From Burkholderiales bacterium (lineage in GTDB: Bacteria > Pseudomonadota > Gammaproteobacteria > Burkholderiales > Usitatibacteraceae), in the NCBI GenBank assembly GCA_026786225.1, contig JAJAYN010000526.1:1-5915 (forward strand): a DNA stretch of 5,915 nucleotides, read 5' to 3'. A program made the translations under genes and the position numbers. Numbering within the stretch: the stretch's first letter is position 1; the number at the start of each line of letters is the position of its first letter. This document shows positions 1 to 5,915 of this stretch, piece by piece. The notes below the pieces were generated by a model. That model saw only the letters and a program-made list of their open reading frames with translations, made no database searches and was not told where the DNA came from.

Positions 1-1493
1 CCACTGATAAGGTCGGTGCGCACGAGTGTCAAAAGCAGCATCGCCATCAAGCCCAAGCCCAAAGCGATTATCTGCACGAGACTGCCGCCGGCGTGGCGCT
101 TCATGTTGGCAATCCCGTAACGCCATGACCCGGACGCCGCACCGCGCATGCTCGCCGCGAAGTTGATCAACAACCAACCTGCCAATGCTGCAACCGCCAG
201 GGCCGCCACAAATCCACCGACAGCAATCGCGCCTAACTTCACGTCGCCAGCACGCCAGACGATGAGCCCGGCCAGCGTCGCAAAACCGAGCCCGTAAACA
301 AAAGTAGCGCCGGCATCGAATGGATCCATGTCGCGACGCAATACTCGCAGGGTAGACACCTTTCGCAAGGCCAACAAAGGCGGCAGCGTAAAACCCATCA
401 GCAAGACGAGGCCGATTACCGTGCCTTGTATCGCCGGAATTATCGTCGGTGGCGGAAGGTCCACCGTGAGGAAGCCTGAAAGCATTGCTGAGAGCACCCC
501 TTGTGCAGCAAAGCCGGCTGCGGTGCCAACCACGCACGCCAAAACGCCCAGAAGCAAAAACTGGATCAAATTCAACGAGAAAATATCCGCCTGCGTTGCA
601 CCAAGGCAGCGCATCATTGCAGCGCTATCCATTTGCCGCTGGGAAAATCGGCGCGCCGCCAGCGCGACCGCTACCGAAGCCAATACCACCGAAAGCAACG
701 CAGCCAAACCGAGAAACCGCTGCGCTCGTTCCAACGCAACCCGCACTTCTGAACGTGCATCGCGTACACCTTCTACGCGCTCGCCACGCAACAACTTGCC
801 CGCAAATGTTTCGCGAAATTCGCCTATTGCTTTCTCGTCGACAGAGAGCAGGAAGCGATAGGTAGCGCGACTTCCGACTTGTATCAGATTGGTTCCCGCC
901 AGGTCTTGCATGTTCAGCATCACGCGCGGGGCAATGCCGAAATAGTCTAGAACGCTGTCTGGCTCCTTCAGAATAATAGCGGTCACTTTCAGCTTCAATG
1001 CACCGAGCCGCAATTCGTCGCCTACCTTTGCGCCGATGCGTGTCAGCAGCACTTCAGGAACCCAAACGGTACCCTTGGCAGGAACACCGACGTCATCACG
1101 GCCAGGTGTGCCGGGCGCGTCAGCGATGCGGATCTTTCCACGCAGCGGAAAACCATCCGTGATTGCTTTCAACTCAGCGAGGTTGACGCCTTGTCCTGTT
1201 TCCTGATCCCCCGACACCATGCTCGGAAACGTCGTTGCTTCGGCTGTGGCCAGATTCAAGCGAGACGCCGCTTCACGAAATCTTGTCGCAATCGGCTTAT
1301 CGCTGATCACAACCATATCGGCCGCGATCAGCTCGTTTGCCTGACGATTTAATGCCGATTCAACGCGGTCGGCGAAGAAAGACACCGTAGTGACACTCAT
1401 GACGGCAATGAGGAGCGCAACAAGCAGCACGCGTGCTTCGGTGGACTTGGCATTGCGACGAAACATTCGAAGCGCTAACGTTAAATGGTTCAT
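1..1493 (-). CDS. ybbP: YbbP/FtsX-type ABC transporter permease (3' end cut by window edge)
   Basis: Inner-membrane permease of a YbbAP-type ABC transporter, thought to handle lipid-like or hydrophobic substrates with its ATPase partner. Reading the minus strand from the ATG at 1493 gives 497 codons with no stop before the window edge. Seen: a basic N-terminus, a first membrane segment at about residues 21-42, then a roughly 215-residue soluble, periplasm-type domain (about 43-258). A hydrophobic helix follows (about 260-280), then the FtsX-like stretch MRCLGAT (294-300), and further membrane segments at about 310-335, 352-377, 398-414, 420-445 and 472-490. A soluble loop between the first two helices followed by an FtsX core, then a second set of helices, fits the YbbP family of about 800+ residues, so roughly 300 or more residues lie outside the window. 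It follows the ATPase gene by 42 bases and is probably co-transcribed. The start lacks a clear Shine-Dalgarno sequence. The family call is firm; the substrate is unknown. Confidence 0.88.
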   Translation of the reverse strand, partial: MNHLTLALRMFRRNAKSTEARVLLVALLIAVMSVTTVSFFADRVESALNRQANELIAADMVVISDKPIATRFREAASRLNLATAEATTFPSMVSGDQETGQGVNLAELKAITDGFPLRGKIRIADAPGTPGRDDVGVPAKGTVWVPEVLLTRIGAKVGDELRLGALKLKVTAIILKEPDSVLDYFGIAPRVMLNMQDLAGTNLIQVGSRATYRFLLSVDEKAIGEFRETFAGKLLRGERVEGVRDARSEVRVALERAQRFLGLAALLSVVLASVAVALAARRFSQRQMDSAAMMRCLGATQADIFSLNLIQFLLLGVLACVVGTAAGFAAQGVLSAMLSGFLTVDLPPPTIIPAIQGTVIGLVLLMGFTLPPLLALRKVSTLRVLRRDMDPFDAGATFVYGLGFATLAGLIVWRAGDVKLGAIAVGGFVAALAVAALAGWLLINFAASMRGAASGSWRYGIANMKRHAGGSLVQIIALGLGLMAMLLLTLVRTDLIS

Positions 1494-1535
1494 CGCGAGT
1501 TTGCATCCATAACAATAAGGTTTTTCATAGCGAAT

Positions 1536-2246
1536 CTACATTGCCATTTCGGCCTGATGATCTTCGGTCGTCACGACACCATCGTCGATATGCAATCGTC
1601 TCCCGCAACGGCTCGCCAAGTCCAGATCGTGGGTAACAAGAATCAATGTGGTACCACGCTCGCGATTGAGCTCGAACAACAAATCAATCATGACGCGCCC
1701 AGTCTTGGCGTCAAGGTTTCCTGTCGGTTCATCCGCAAACAGCAACTTTGGTGCAGTCACGAATGCACGTGCGATTGCCACCCGCTGCTGCTCTCCCCCA
1801 GAAAGCTGCTTCGGATAGTGCTTGACCCGCGCGCCCAAACCTACGCGATCAAGAATCGATCTTGCGAGCGTCGCCGCATCGTCAATACCCGCCAGTTCCA
1901 GCGGCAGCATGACGTTCTCCAACGCGGTTAGAGACGGCAGAAGCTGAAATGATTGAAATACAAAACCCACCAGGCGTCCGCGCAATTTCGCGCGACCATC
2001 TTCATTGAGCGCGAACAAATCTTCGTCATTGATAAAGACCTTTCCCTCCGTCGGCGAATCCAATCCGGCCATAAGTCCCAGCAACGTCGACTTTCCTGAT
2101 CCCGAGGCACCGACGATGGCAATCGTGTCGCCTGTCTCGACGTTAAAATTGGCACCATTGACAATGACAAGCTCACCGTCTGAGGTTGAAACGCGCTTGG
2201 TCAGATTTTCAATGCGCACAATGAAATTGTTTTTTTGCGTTGACAT
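1536..2246 (-). CDS. ybbA: YbbA/LolD-family ABC transporter ATP-binding protein
   Basis: Cytoplasmic ATPase subunit that powers the adjacent FtsX-type permease. The 236-residue protein is full length for the LolD/MacB/YbbA class (about 220-240). All nucleotide-binding motifs are intact: Walker A GASGSGKST (46-54, K52), Q-loop Gln98 in VFQSFQLLP, signature LSGGEQQ (148-154), Walker B LLFADE (168-173, catalytic E173), D-loop GNLD just after it, and H-loop His206 in LVTHD. Divergence from a TesA-like esterase and the FtsX-type partner downstream favour YbbA over LolD: a LolD would sit beside lolC/lolE, and the partner permease here is the large YbbP type. The start at 2246 has no strong Shine-Dalgarno sequence, but the next in-frame Met lies well inside the fold. 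Very sure of the family, fairly sure of the YbbA assignment. Confidence 0.93.
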   Translation of the reverse strand: MSTQKNNFIVRIENLTKRVSTSDGELVIVNGANFNVETGDTIAIVGASGSGKSTLLGLMAGLDSPTEGKVFINDEDLFALNEDGRAKLRGRLVGFVFQSFQLLPSLTALENVMLPLELAGIDDAATLARSILDRVGLGARVKHYPKQLSGGEQQRVAIARAFVTAPKLLFADEPTGNLDAKTGRVMIDLLFELNRERGTTLILVTHDLDLASRCGRRLHIDDGVVTTEDHQAEMAM

Positions 2247-2509
2247 TTTAGTTGTAATGGTCGGGTTGGGAGAGTTTGTGACCCTGATTGAAGCTAGCCG
2301 GTCTGCATTGCGAAGAAAACGGTTGTTGAGGGAGGATAATGGCGCGATAGAAGAAGCGTGCGCAAAGTCTCAGGATGCTGGAAATCATGCGTCGTGAATC
2401 GTAGGCAACCTCATTATTGGCAGAACACGCGTGAAACAGCTCTTGTTTTCCGACGAATCGCCGAAATATGGATTTAAGGGAAAAATACTCTATGGAGGTT
2501 GGCGCGAAC
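2247..2509. promoter_or_regulatory. Divergent intergenic region between ATPase and esterase genes
   Basis: The largest gap in the window (about 260 bases) separates two divergent transcription units, so it should hold both promoters. On the plus strand a weak sigma70-like pair can be drawn: TTGTTT (2443-2448) and TATGGA (2467-2472) with an 18-base spacer. GATAAT at 2335-2340 is a better -10, but I see no matching -35. TTGACA at 2240-2245 is a perfect -35 hexamer but overlaps the ATPase start codon and has no -10 at the right distance. For the leftward unit I found no convincing promoter. No strong inverted repeat was seen. Open frames here (for example minus strand 2248-2571) look like chance. 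Confidence 0.4.
2494..2498 (+). promoter_or_regulatory. Shine-Dalgarno GGAGG favouring the esterase start at 2510
   Basis: GGAGG lies 11 bases before the ATG at 2510 and is the best ribosome-binding match near the esterase start. The alternative in-frame ATGs at 2468 and 2492 have no better site (2492 has AAGGG at 2476-2480, also 11 bases away). Starting at 2510 also puts the positively charged region and hydrophobic core of the signal peptide closer to the N-terminus, as expected for export. Confidence 0.5.
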
Positions 2510-3202
2510 ATGTTGTTTTCAAGTGGTTCAAGCACCAGGTTTCCTTCATTCCCGAGAATTATCGGGTTCATGGCGCTTCTGGCTGGTCTGCTGGGCTCAG
2601 TTTCGCCATCCGCTGCGAAGGTAAGCGCAATTGTTCAGGATCGGGTGATGATTTTCGGTGACAGCCTTTCCGCAAGCTACGGCATCAATCCGAAAGAAGG
2701 TTGGGTCGCGTTGCTGGATACAAAGCTCCAGTCCCAAGGTGTCGCCGTTGTGAATGCCAGTATTAGCGGCGAAACGACTCGTGGCGGACTCAACCGCATA
2801 AAGGCTGACTTGGCGCGACTTAGGCCGACCGTCATGGTACTGGCTCTTGGTGCCAACGATGGCCTTCGCGGCTTGCCGAATGCCGAGACCCAAAAGAATT
2901 TGGAGGCAATTATCATGGCTGCGCGCACGGCAAATGTGCGAGTGGTACTGGTAGGTGTGCAGATTCCTCCCAATTACGGGCTTGAATATGCTCAACAGTT
3001 TCGAGAAATGTACGCTCTACTGGCAACCAAGTATAAGTTGCCTTTTGTGCCGTTTTTACTCGATGGATTTGCCGATAAACTTGAACTCTTCCAGTCGGAT
3101 CGCCTGCACCCTACTGCCGCCGCGCAACCGATGATTCTGAAAAACGTAACGCCTGCGTTGTCGCAAGCCCTTGCGAAGGCAAGTGCCGCAGCGCGACGAT
3201 GA
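2510..3202 (+). CDS. tesA: TesA-like periplasmic SGNH/GDSL esterase (arylesterase / lysophospholipase / thioesterase I)
   Basis: Secreted hydrolase of the SGNH superfamily; relatives cleave acyl-thioesters, lysophospholipids and aryl esters in the periplasm. With the 2510 start it has 230 residues. An N-terminal signal peptide has arginines at about 10 and 16, a hydrophobic core at about 17-30 and a likely SAA|K cleavage near residue 36, leaving a mature enzyme of about 194 residues, close to E. coli TesA. Block I is FGDSLSAS with nucleophile Ser52; block II Gly87 in SISGETT; block III GAND (114-117) with oxyanion Asn116; block V DRLH gives Asp197 and His200. The catalytic set is complete. 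It is divergent from the ybbA/ybbP-like operon, the classic TesA neighbourhood, and overlaps the selU start by four bases. In-frame starts at 2468 (244 residues) and 2492 are possible. The actual substrate cannot be read from sequence. Confidence 0.92.
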   Translation: MLFSSGSSTRFPSFPRIIGFMALLAGLLGSVSPSAAKVSAIVQDRVMIFGDSLSASYGINPKEGWVALLDTKLQSQGVAVVNASISGETTRGGLNRIKADLARLRPTVMVLALGANDGLRGLPNAETQKNLEAIIMAARTANVRVVLVGVQIPPNYGLEYAQQFREMYALLATKYKLPFVPFLLDGFADKLELFQSDRLHPTAAAQPMILKNVTPALSQALAKASAAARR

Positions 3203-4290
3203 AATCGGCAATGAAGGCACCGGAAAACATGCGCCGCATGCAAACGGGGATGCAAGCACTGCCGCTAACGCTCAGCCAGCTTACTGTTTTCGATGCGATT
3301 ATCGACGTCAGAAGTCCAGGTGAATTCGCTATCGACCACATACCTGGCGCGGTCAACCATCCGGTATTGAGTGACAGCGAGCGCGTTCAAGTTGGCACTA
3401 TTTACAAACAGGTATCAGCCTTCGCGGCCAAGAAGGTCGGTGCCGCAATCGTCGCGCGAAATATTGGTGCGCATATCGACACGTCATTCCGCGATAAGCC
3501 GAAGAGTTGGAAGCCGTTAATTTATTGCTGGCGTGGCGGCGCACGTTCTGGCGCGATGGCGCATATCCTGCGTAGCATCGGCTGGACCTGCCTGCAACTC
3601 GAAGGGGGCTACAAAAACTGGAGGGGTCAGGTGATCCGGGATTTGGAGAATCTGCCAGCAAAGTTTAGATACCACGTGATCTGTGGGCGCACCGGCTCTG
3701 GCAAAAGCCGTTTGCTCGATGCGTTGACAGAAAATGGCGCACAAGTACTGGACCTGGAACGACTGGCGGCGCACAAGGGTTCGGTGCTTGGCGATCTGCC
3801 GGGAGAACCGCAACCGGCTCAAAAATTCTTTGAAACCCGCATCTGGGCGGCACTTTCAGGTTTCGACCCCTCACGCCCCGTCTATGTTGAAGCCGAGAGC
3901 AAAAAGGTCGGCAACTTGCGTATTCCGCAACCACTTGTCGCGGAAATGTGGCGAGGCAGCTGTTTCGAAGTGATTACGCCTGCGTTACTGAGGGCGACAC
4001 TTCTAAAGGAGGAGTACGCGCATCTGATTGATAACCGCGAACTGCTGTTTTACAAGCTCGACTGTTTGAAAGCGTTGCATCCGGGCAGTCAGATCGACAC
4101 CTGGAAACGACTCGCATTGGACGCAAGATGGAACGAGTTCGTCGCGGACATGCTGGCAAACCACTATGACCCTGCATACGAACGGTCCATGTTCACAAAC
4201 TACGTCAATGCGCGCGAAGCGATGACACTCCGAACGACCGATATTTCACAAAATAGCTTTGTTGCATTGAGTGCGTCTCTGCCGCGATAG
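3199..4290 (+). CDS. selU: tRNA 2-selenouridine synthase (SelU / MnmH)
   Basis: Cytoplasmic enzyme that replaces sulfur by selenium in 2-thiouridine at wobble position 34 of Lys, Glu and Gln tRNAs, using selenophosphate from SelD; the family also geranylates the thiolated base as an intermediate. The 363 residues match the usual length (about 364 in E. coli). An N-terminal rhodanese domain starts at IIDVRSPGEF (34-43), with the family block VGTIYKQ (65-71) and the active loop YCWRGGARSG (109-118, catalytic Cys110). Then come EGGYKNWR (135-142) and a P-loop domain with Walker A GRTGSGKS (163-170). Other SelU hallmarks are DLERLAAHKGS (185-195), VEAESKKVGN (230-239) and NHYDPAY (321-327). The ATG overlaps the tesA stop as ATGA, suggesting translational coupling. 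Mets at residues 5, 11, 14 and 18 are alternative starts; no Shine-Dalgarno decides between them. No selD is in the window. The identification is very secure. Confidence 0.96.
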   Translation: MKSAMKAPENMRRMQTGMQALPLTLSQLTVFDAIIDVRSPGEFAIDHIPGAVNHPVLSDSERVQVGTIYKQVSAFAAKKVGAAIVARNIGAHIDTSFRDKPKSWKPLIYCWRGGARSGAMAHILRSIGWTCLQLEGGYKNWRGQVIRDLENLPAKFRYHVICGRTGSGKSRLLDALTENGAQVLDLERLAAHKGSVLGDLPGEPQPAQKFFETRIWAALSGFDPSRPVYVEAESKKVGNLRIPQPLVAEMWRGSCFEVITPALLRATLLKEEYAHLIDNRELLFYKLDCLKALHPGSQIDTWKRLALDARWNEFVADMLANHYDPAYERSMFTNYVNAREAMTLRTTDISQNSFVALSASLPR

Positions 4291-4368
4291 TCAAAGATTG
4301 TGAAATACCGCACACAAAATTGGCAATAAGCTAAACTCTTTGAAAACAATGTCTAACCACTGAAACCT

Positions 4369-4390
4369 GATTTCGATTCTAAGCGAAATC
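4369..4390. repeat. Perfect 7-bp inverted repeat in the kinase leader
   Basis: GATTTCG (4369-4375) and CGAAATC (4384-4390) are exact reverse complements separated by 8 bases, 23 bases before the kinase ATG at 4414. It could be an operator for a dimeric regulator, a hairpin in the 5' leader affecting translation, or a weak terminator of the tesA-selU unit. The stem is AT-rich and followed by only three T residues, so a strong terminator is unlikely. The rest of the 123-base gap (4291-4413) shows no convincing sigma70 pair. TTGGCA at 4320-4325 resembles a -35 but only a poor AACAAT follows, at 19 bases. Confidence 0.45.
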
Positions 4391-4413
4391 TTTGCGCATC
4401 CATCATTCCAAGA

Positions 4414-5703
4414 ATGCAAAACCGTCCCACAAAAATCGGTAAATACAACATCCTGTCCGAATTAGGTCGCGGCGCTACTGCTGTTGTTTATCTGGGAGAA
4501 GATCAATTCAATGATCGCAAAGTTGCCATCAAATTGGTCACCCCGGATGAAGGCATGGGGATTGAGGAGGCCCGCCGCTTCGAAAAGCTTTTTCTGAATG
4601 AGGCAGCGATGGTGGGCAAGATGTCACACCCCAACATTGTTGGCGTCTACGATGCAGTGATCGAAGGCGAAAATCGTTACATTGTCATGGAGTATGTCGG
4701 CGGGGGGTCGCTGAAGAAATTTTGCACCGAGACCAACTTGTTACCTGTGCGCCAGGCCGTGTTGATCATTTTCAAAGCCTGTCGTGCGCTTGACTACGCA
4801 TTCCAGAATGGCGTCATTCACCGTGACATCAAATCGGCGAATATTCTTCTGTCCGAGCGGGACGATATCAAGATATCTGACTTCGGCACGGCGCAAATTT
4901 CACAGGCGACGCACACGCAAATTGATGGTTTTGTCGGCTCGCCTGCCTATATGGCACCGGAACAAATTAACGAAGAGCCGCCGTCGGCACAGACTGATAT
5001 CTATTCACTCGGCGTAACCATGTATGAACTGCTCGCTGGTCGCCTGCCATTCCAGGCCGCCAATTCAGTCGCCATGATTAACAAAATCCTCAACGATACG
5101 GCGACTCCGCTAAAAAGTATTCGTCCAGATATCCCCGACGAGTTGGTTGCCATCGTCGAAAAAGCCATGGCACGCGATCCCGCCAAACGCTACCCGGCGT
5201 GGTACGCAATGGCCCGAGACCTCGCAGACACCTTCCCGCAATTGGAGAAATACTCGTTCGAAATTTCGTCCGCAGAAAAATTCAACTCGTTGAGAAAGTT
5301 GGATTTCTTTCGAGATTTTCGCGATTCTGAACTATGGGAAGTTCTGCGCGGTGCGGTTTGGGAAAATCACTCGCGAGAGCAGAGCTTACTGCTTGAGGGC
5401 GACGTCGGTCACGCATTTTTCATCATTGTGTCCGGGCAGGTAAAGGTCATCAAGGACGACAAGCTTTTGAATGTGTTGAAAGATGGCGATTGTTTCGGTG
5501 AGATGGCTTACCTCTCAGGCGACAAAGCGCGCCGTACGGCATCTATTATTGCCGTCTCAGAAGTGCAATTGCTGCGTATCCAGGATGTTCAACTGGAGCA
5601 ACTCTCTGATGCGTGCCAATTGCGTTTCAATCGACAGTTTCTCAAGACGTTGATCGAACGCCTCGCTTGGACCAGCAACGTATTGGCACAAGTCAAGAAG
5701 TAA
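4414..5703 (+). CDS. Serine/threonine protein kinase with C-terminal cyclic-nucleotide-binding domain
   Basis: Soluble Hanks-type kinase, 429 residues, predicted to phosphorylate Ser/Thr on unknown targets under control of an attached cNMP-type sensor. Kinase domain (about 11-275): glycine loop GRGATAVVYLG (18-28), ATP lysine K40 in VAIK, helix-C Glu63, catalytic HRDIKSAN (136-143; D138, N143), DFG (156-158), activation segment to GSPAYMAPE (175-183) with Thr165/167/169 as candidate phosphosites, DIYSLG (195-200) and conserved R259. The HRD arginine makes it an RD kinase, usually activated by loop phosphorylation. After a short linker, residues about 298-415 form a CNB domain: DFFRDFRDSEL entry helix, LLLEGD (325-330), FFIIVSGQVKV (335-345) and phosphate-binding cassette FGEMAYL...RRTAS with Glu363 and Arg374. 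No membrane segment is present, so it is cytosolic. The start has only a poor Shine-Dalgarno. The domain call is firm; ligand and substrates are unknown. No phosphatase partner is visible. Confidence 0.95.
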   Translation: MQNRPTKIGKYNILSELGRGATAVVYLGEDQFNDRKVAIKLVTPDEGMGIEEARRFEKLFLNEAAMVGKMSHPNIVGVYDAVIEGENRYIVMEYVGGGSLKKFCTETNLLPVRQAVLIIFKACRALDYAFQNGVIHRDIKSANILLSERDDIKISDFGTAQISQATHTQIDGFVGSPAYMAPEQINEEPPSAQTDIYSLGVTMYELLAGRLPFQAANSVAMINKILNDTATPLKSIRPDIPDELVAIVEKAMARDPAKRYPAWYAMARDLADTFPQLEKYSFEISSAEKFNSLRKLDFFRDFRDSELWEVLRGAVWENHSREQSLLLEGDVGHAFFIIVSGQVKVIKDDKLLNVLKDGDCFGEMAYLSGDKARRTASIIAVSEVQLLRIQDVQLEQLSDACQLRFNRQFLKTLIERLAWTSNVLAQVKK

Positions 5704-5750
5704 CGTACCCCGAAAGATTTTGCAGTAGTTCACAATTCGAACACGTGGTC

Positions 5751-5773
5751 AATCCGTTTCCGAACGGGTTTCT
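5751..5773 (+). terminator. Possible weak intrinsic terminator after the kinase gene
   Basis: AATCCGTT (5751-5758) pairs with AACGGGTT (5763-5770) through eight base pairs including one T-G wobble, closing a TCCG tetraloop of the stable UNCG type. It is followed by only a short TCT, so the U-tract is poor. It lies 48 bases after the kinase stop and just before the next gene's possible promoter, which is where a terminator would be expected. Confidence 0.45.
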
Positions 5774-5778
5774 AAACG

Positions 5779-5784
5779 TACAAT
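5779..5784 (+). promoter_or_regulatory. Possible sigma70 -10 element for the downstream gene
   Basis: TACAAT differs from the consensus TATAAT at one position and lies about 80 bases before the next gene's likely start. No good -35 sits at 16-18 bases upstream; that stretch (GTTTCC/TTTCCG) falls inside the hairpin just described. It may be a weak or activator-dependent promoter, or chance. Confidence 0.3.
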
Positions 5785-5862
5785 AGTTTCGCCTCCGCAA
5801 TTTGGCTGAGAATTCTGGAGCGCACTTTTGCGCCAACCATGTTCCATCAGGATGAAACAACC

Positions 5863-5915
5863 ATGCAAATATCCCAAGGATTGTCCGTCAAAAACACGCT
5901 CGCACTGTTCGCAGG
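5863..5915 (+). CDS. Start of an unidentified gene, cut by the right edge
   Basis: Seventeen full codons are visible from the ATG at 5863, reading MQISQGLSVKNTLALFA and then a partial codon. AGGA at 5849-5852, 10 bases upstream, is a reasonable Shine-Dalgarno and favours this start over the in-frame ATG at 5839. An overlapping frame from ATG 5852 is also open to the edge. A lysine followed by a hydrophobic run could be the beginning of a signal peptide or membrane anchor, but too little is present to assign a family. Its position, 159 bases after the kinase stop and behind a possible terminator, suggests a separate transcription unit. Confidence 0.45.
   Translation, partial: MQISQGLSVKNTLALFA

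Noticed and set aside
328..861. Plus-strand open frame of 177 codons rich in Arg, Ser, Thr and Ala
   Set aside because: It lies wholly antisense to the permease gene, whose hydrophobic, motif-bearing frame is continuous there. The composition is that of an antisense shadow.
1485..1931. Plus-strand open frame of 148 codons
   Set aside because: It is antisense to the ATPase gene, covering its signature, Walker B and H-loop region, and shows no recognisable domain.
2240..2245. Perfect TTGACA -35 hexamer
   Set aside because: It overlaps the ATPase start codon and no -10 hexamer is present 16-18 bases downstream on the plus strand.
2248..2571. Minus-strand open frame of 107 codons in the divergent gap
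   Set aside because: It overlaps the esterase 5' end antisense, has no recognisable motif and no clear ribosome-binding site, and would fill the region needed for promoters.
4321..4337. TGGCA in the kinase upstream region as a sigma54 -24 element
   Set aside because: The expected GC-containing -12 element at the fixed spacing is absent (TAAAC instead of TTGCA).

Overview
The window looks like chromosomal DNA from a Gram-negative proteobacterium. A beta- or gammaproteobacterium is my best guess. The basis is gene content: a YbbA/YbbP-type ABC transporter divergent from a TesA-type periplasmic esterase, and a fused rhodanese/P-loop SelU. The base composition is moderate and coding density is high. 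No RNA gene, mobile element, CRISPR array or origin was seen, and the species cannot be fixed from sequence alone.

Left part, minus strand (about 1-2246): a two-gene ABC transporter operon read leftwards. The ATPase (1536-2246) comes first. After a 42-base gap comes a large FtsX/YbbP-type permease (1-1493), cut by the left edge after 497 codons. The permease was translated by hand on the complementary strand; it is open without any stop to the window edge.

Middle, plus strand (about 2510-4290): divergent from the ABC genes is a secreted SGNH/GDSL esterase (tesA-like). Its stop overlaps the start of selU (mnmH), the tRNA 2-selenouridine synthase, by four bases (ATGA). The divergent ATPase/permease/TesA arrangement is a conserved module linked to export or processing of lipid-like molecules at the inner membrane and periplasm. 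SelU acts on tRNA in the cytoplasm, and its tight coupling to tesA is not explained by function.

Right part, plus strand (4414-5703): a stand-alone cytosolic Ser/Thr protein kinase fused to a C-terminal cyclic-nucleotide-binding domain, with all key catalytic and phosphate-binding residues present. Its leader holds a perfect 7-bp inverted repeat. After it come a plausible weak intrinsic terminator, a possible promoter -10 element and the first codons of another plus-strand gene cut by the right edge.

The kinase-CNB fusion is the most interesting item: a one-protein second-messenger-to-phosphorylation switch with its domains in the reverse order of eukaryotic PKG. Most of the rest is conserved housekeeping or envelope biology, and I see no convincing wholly new system.
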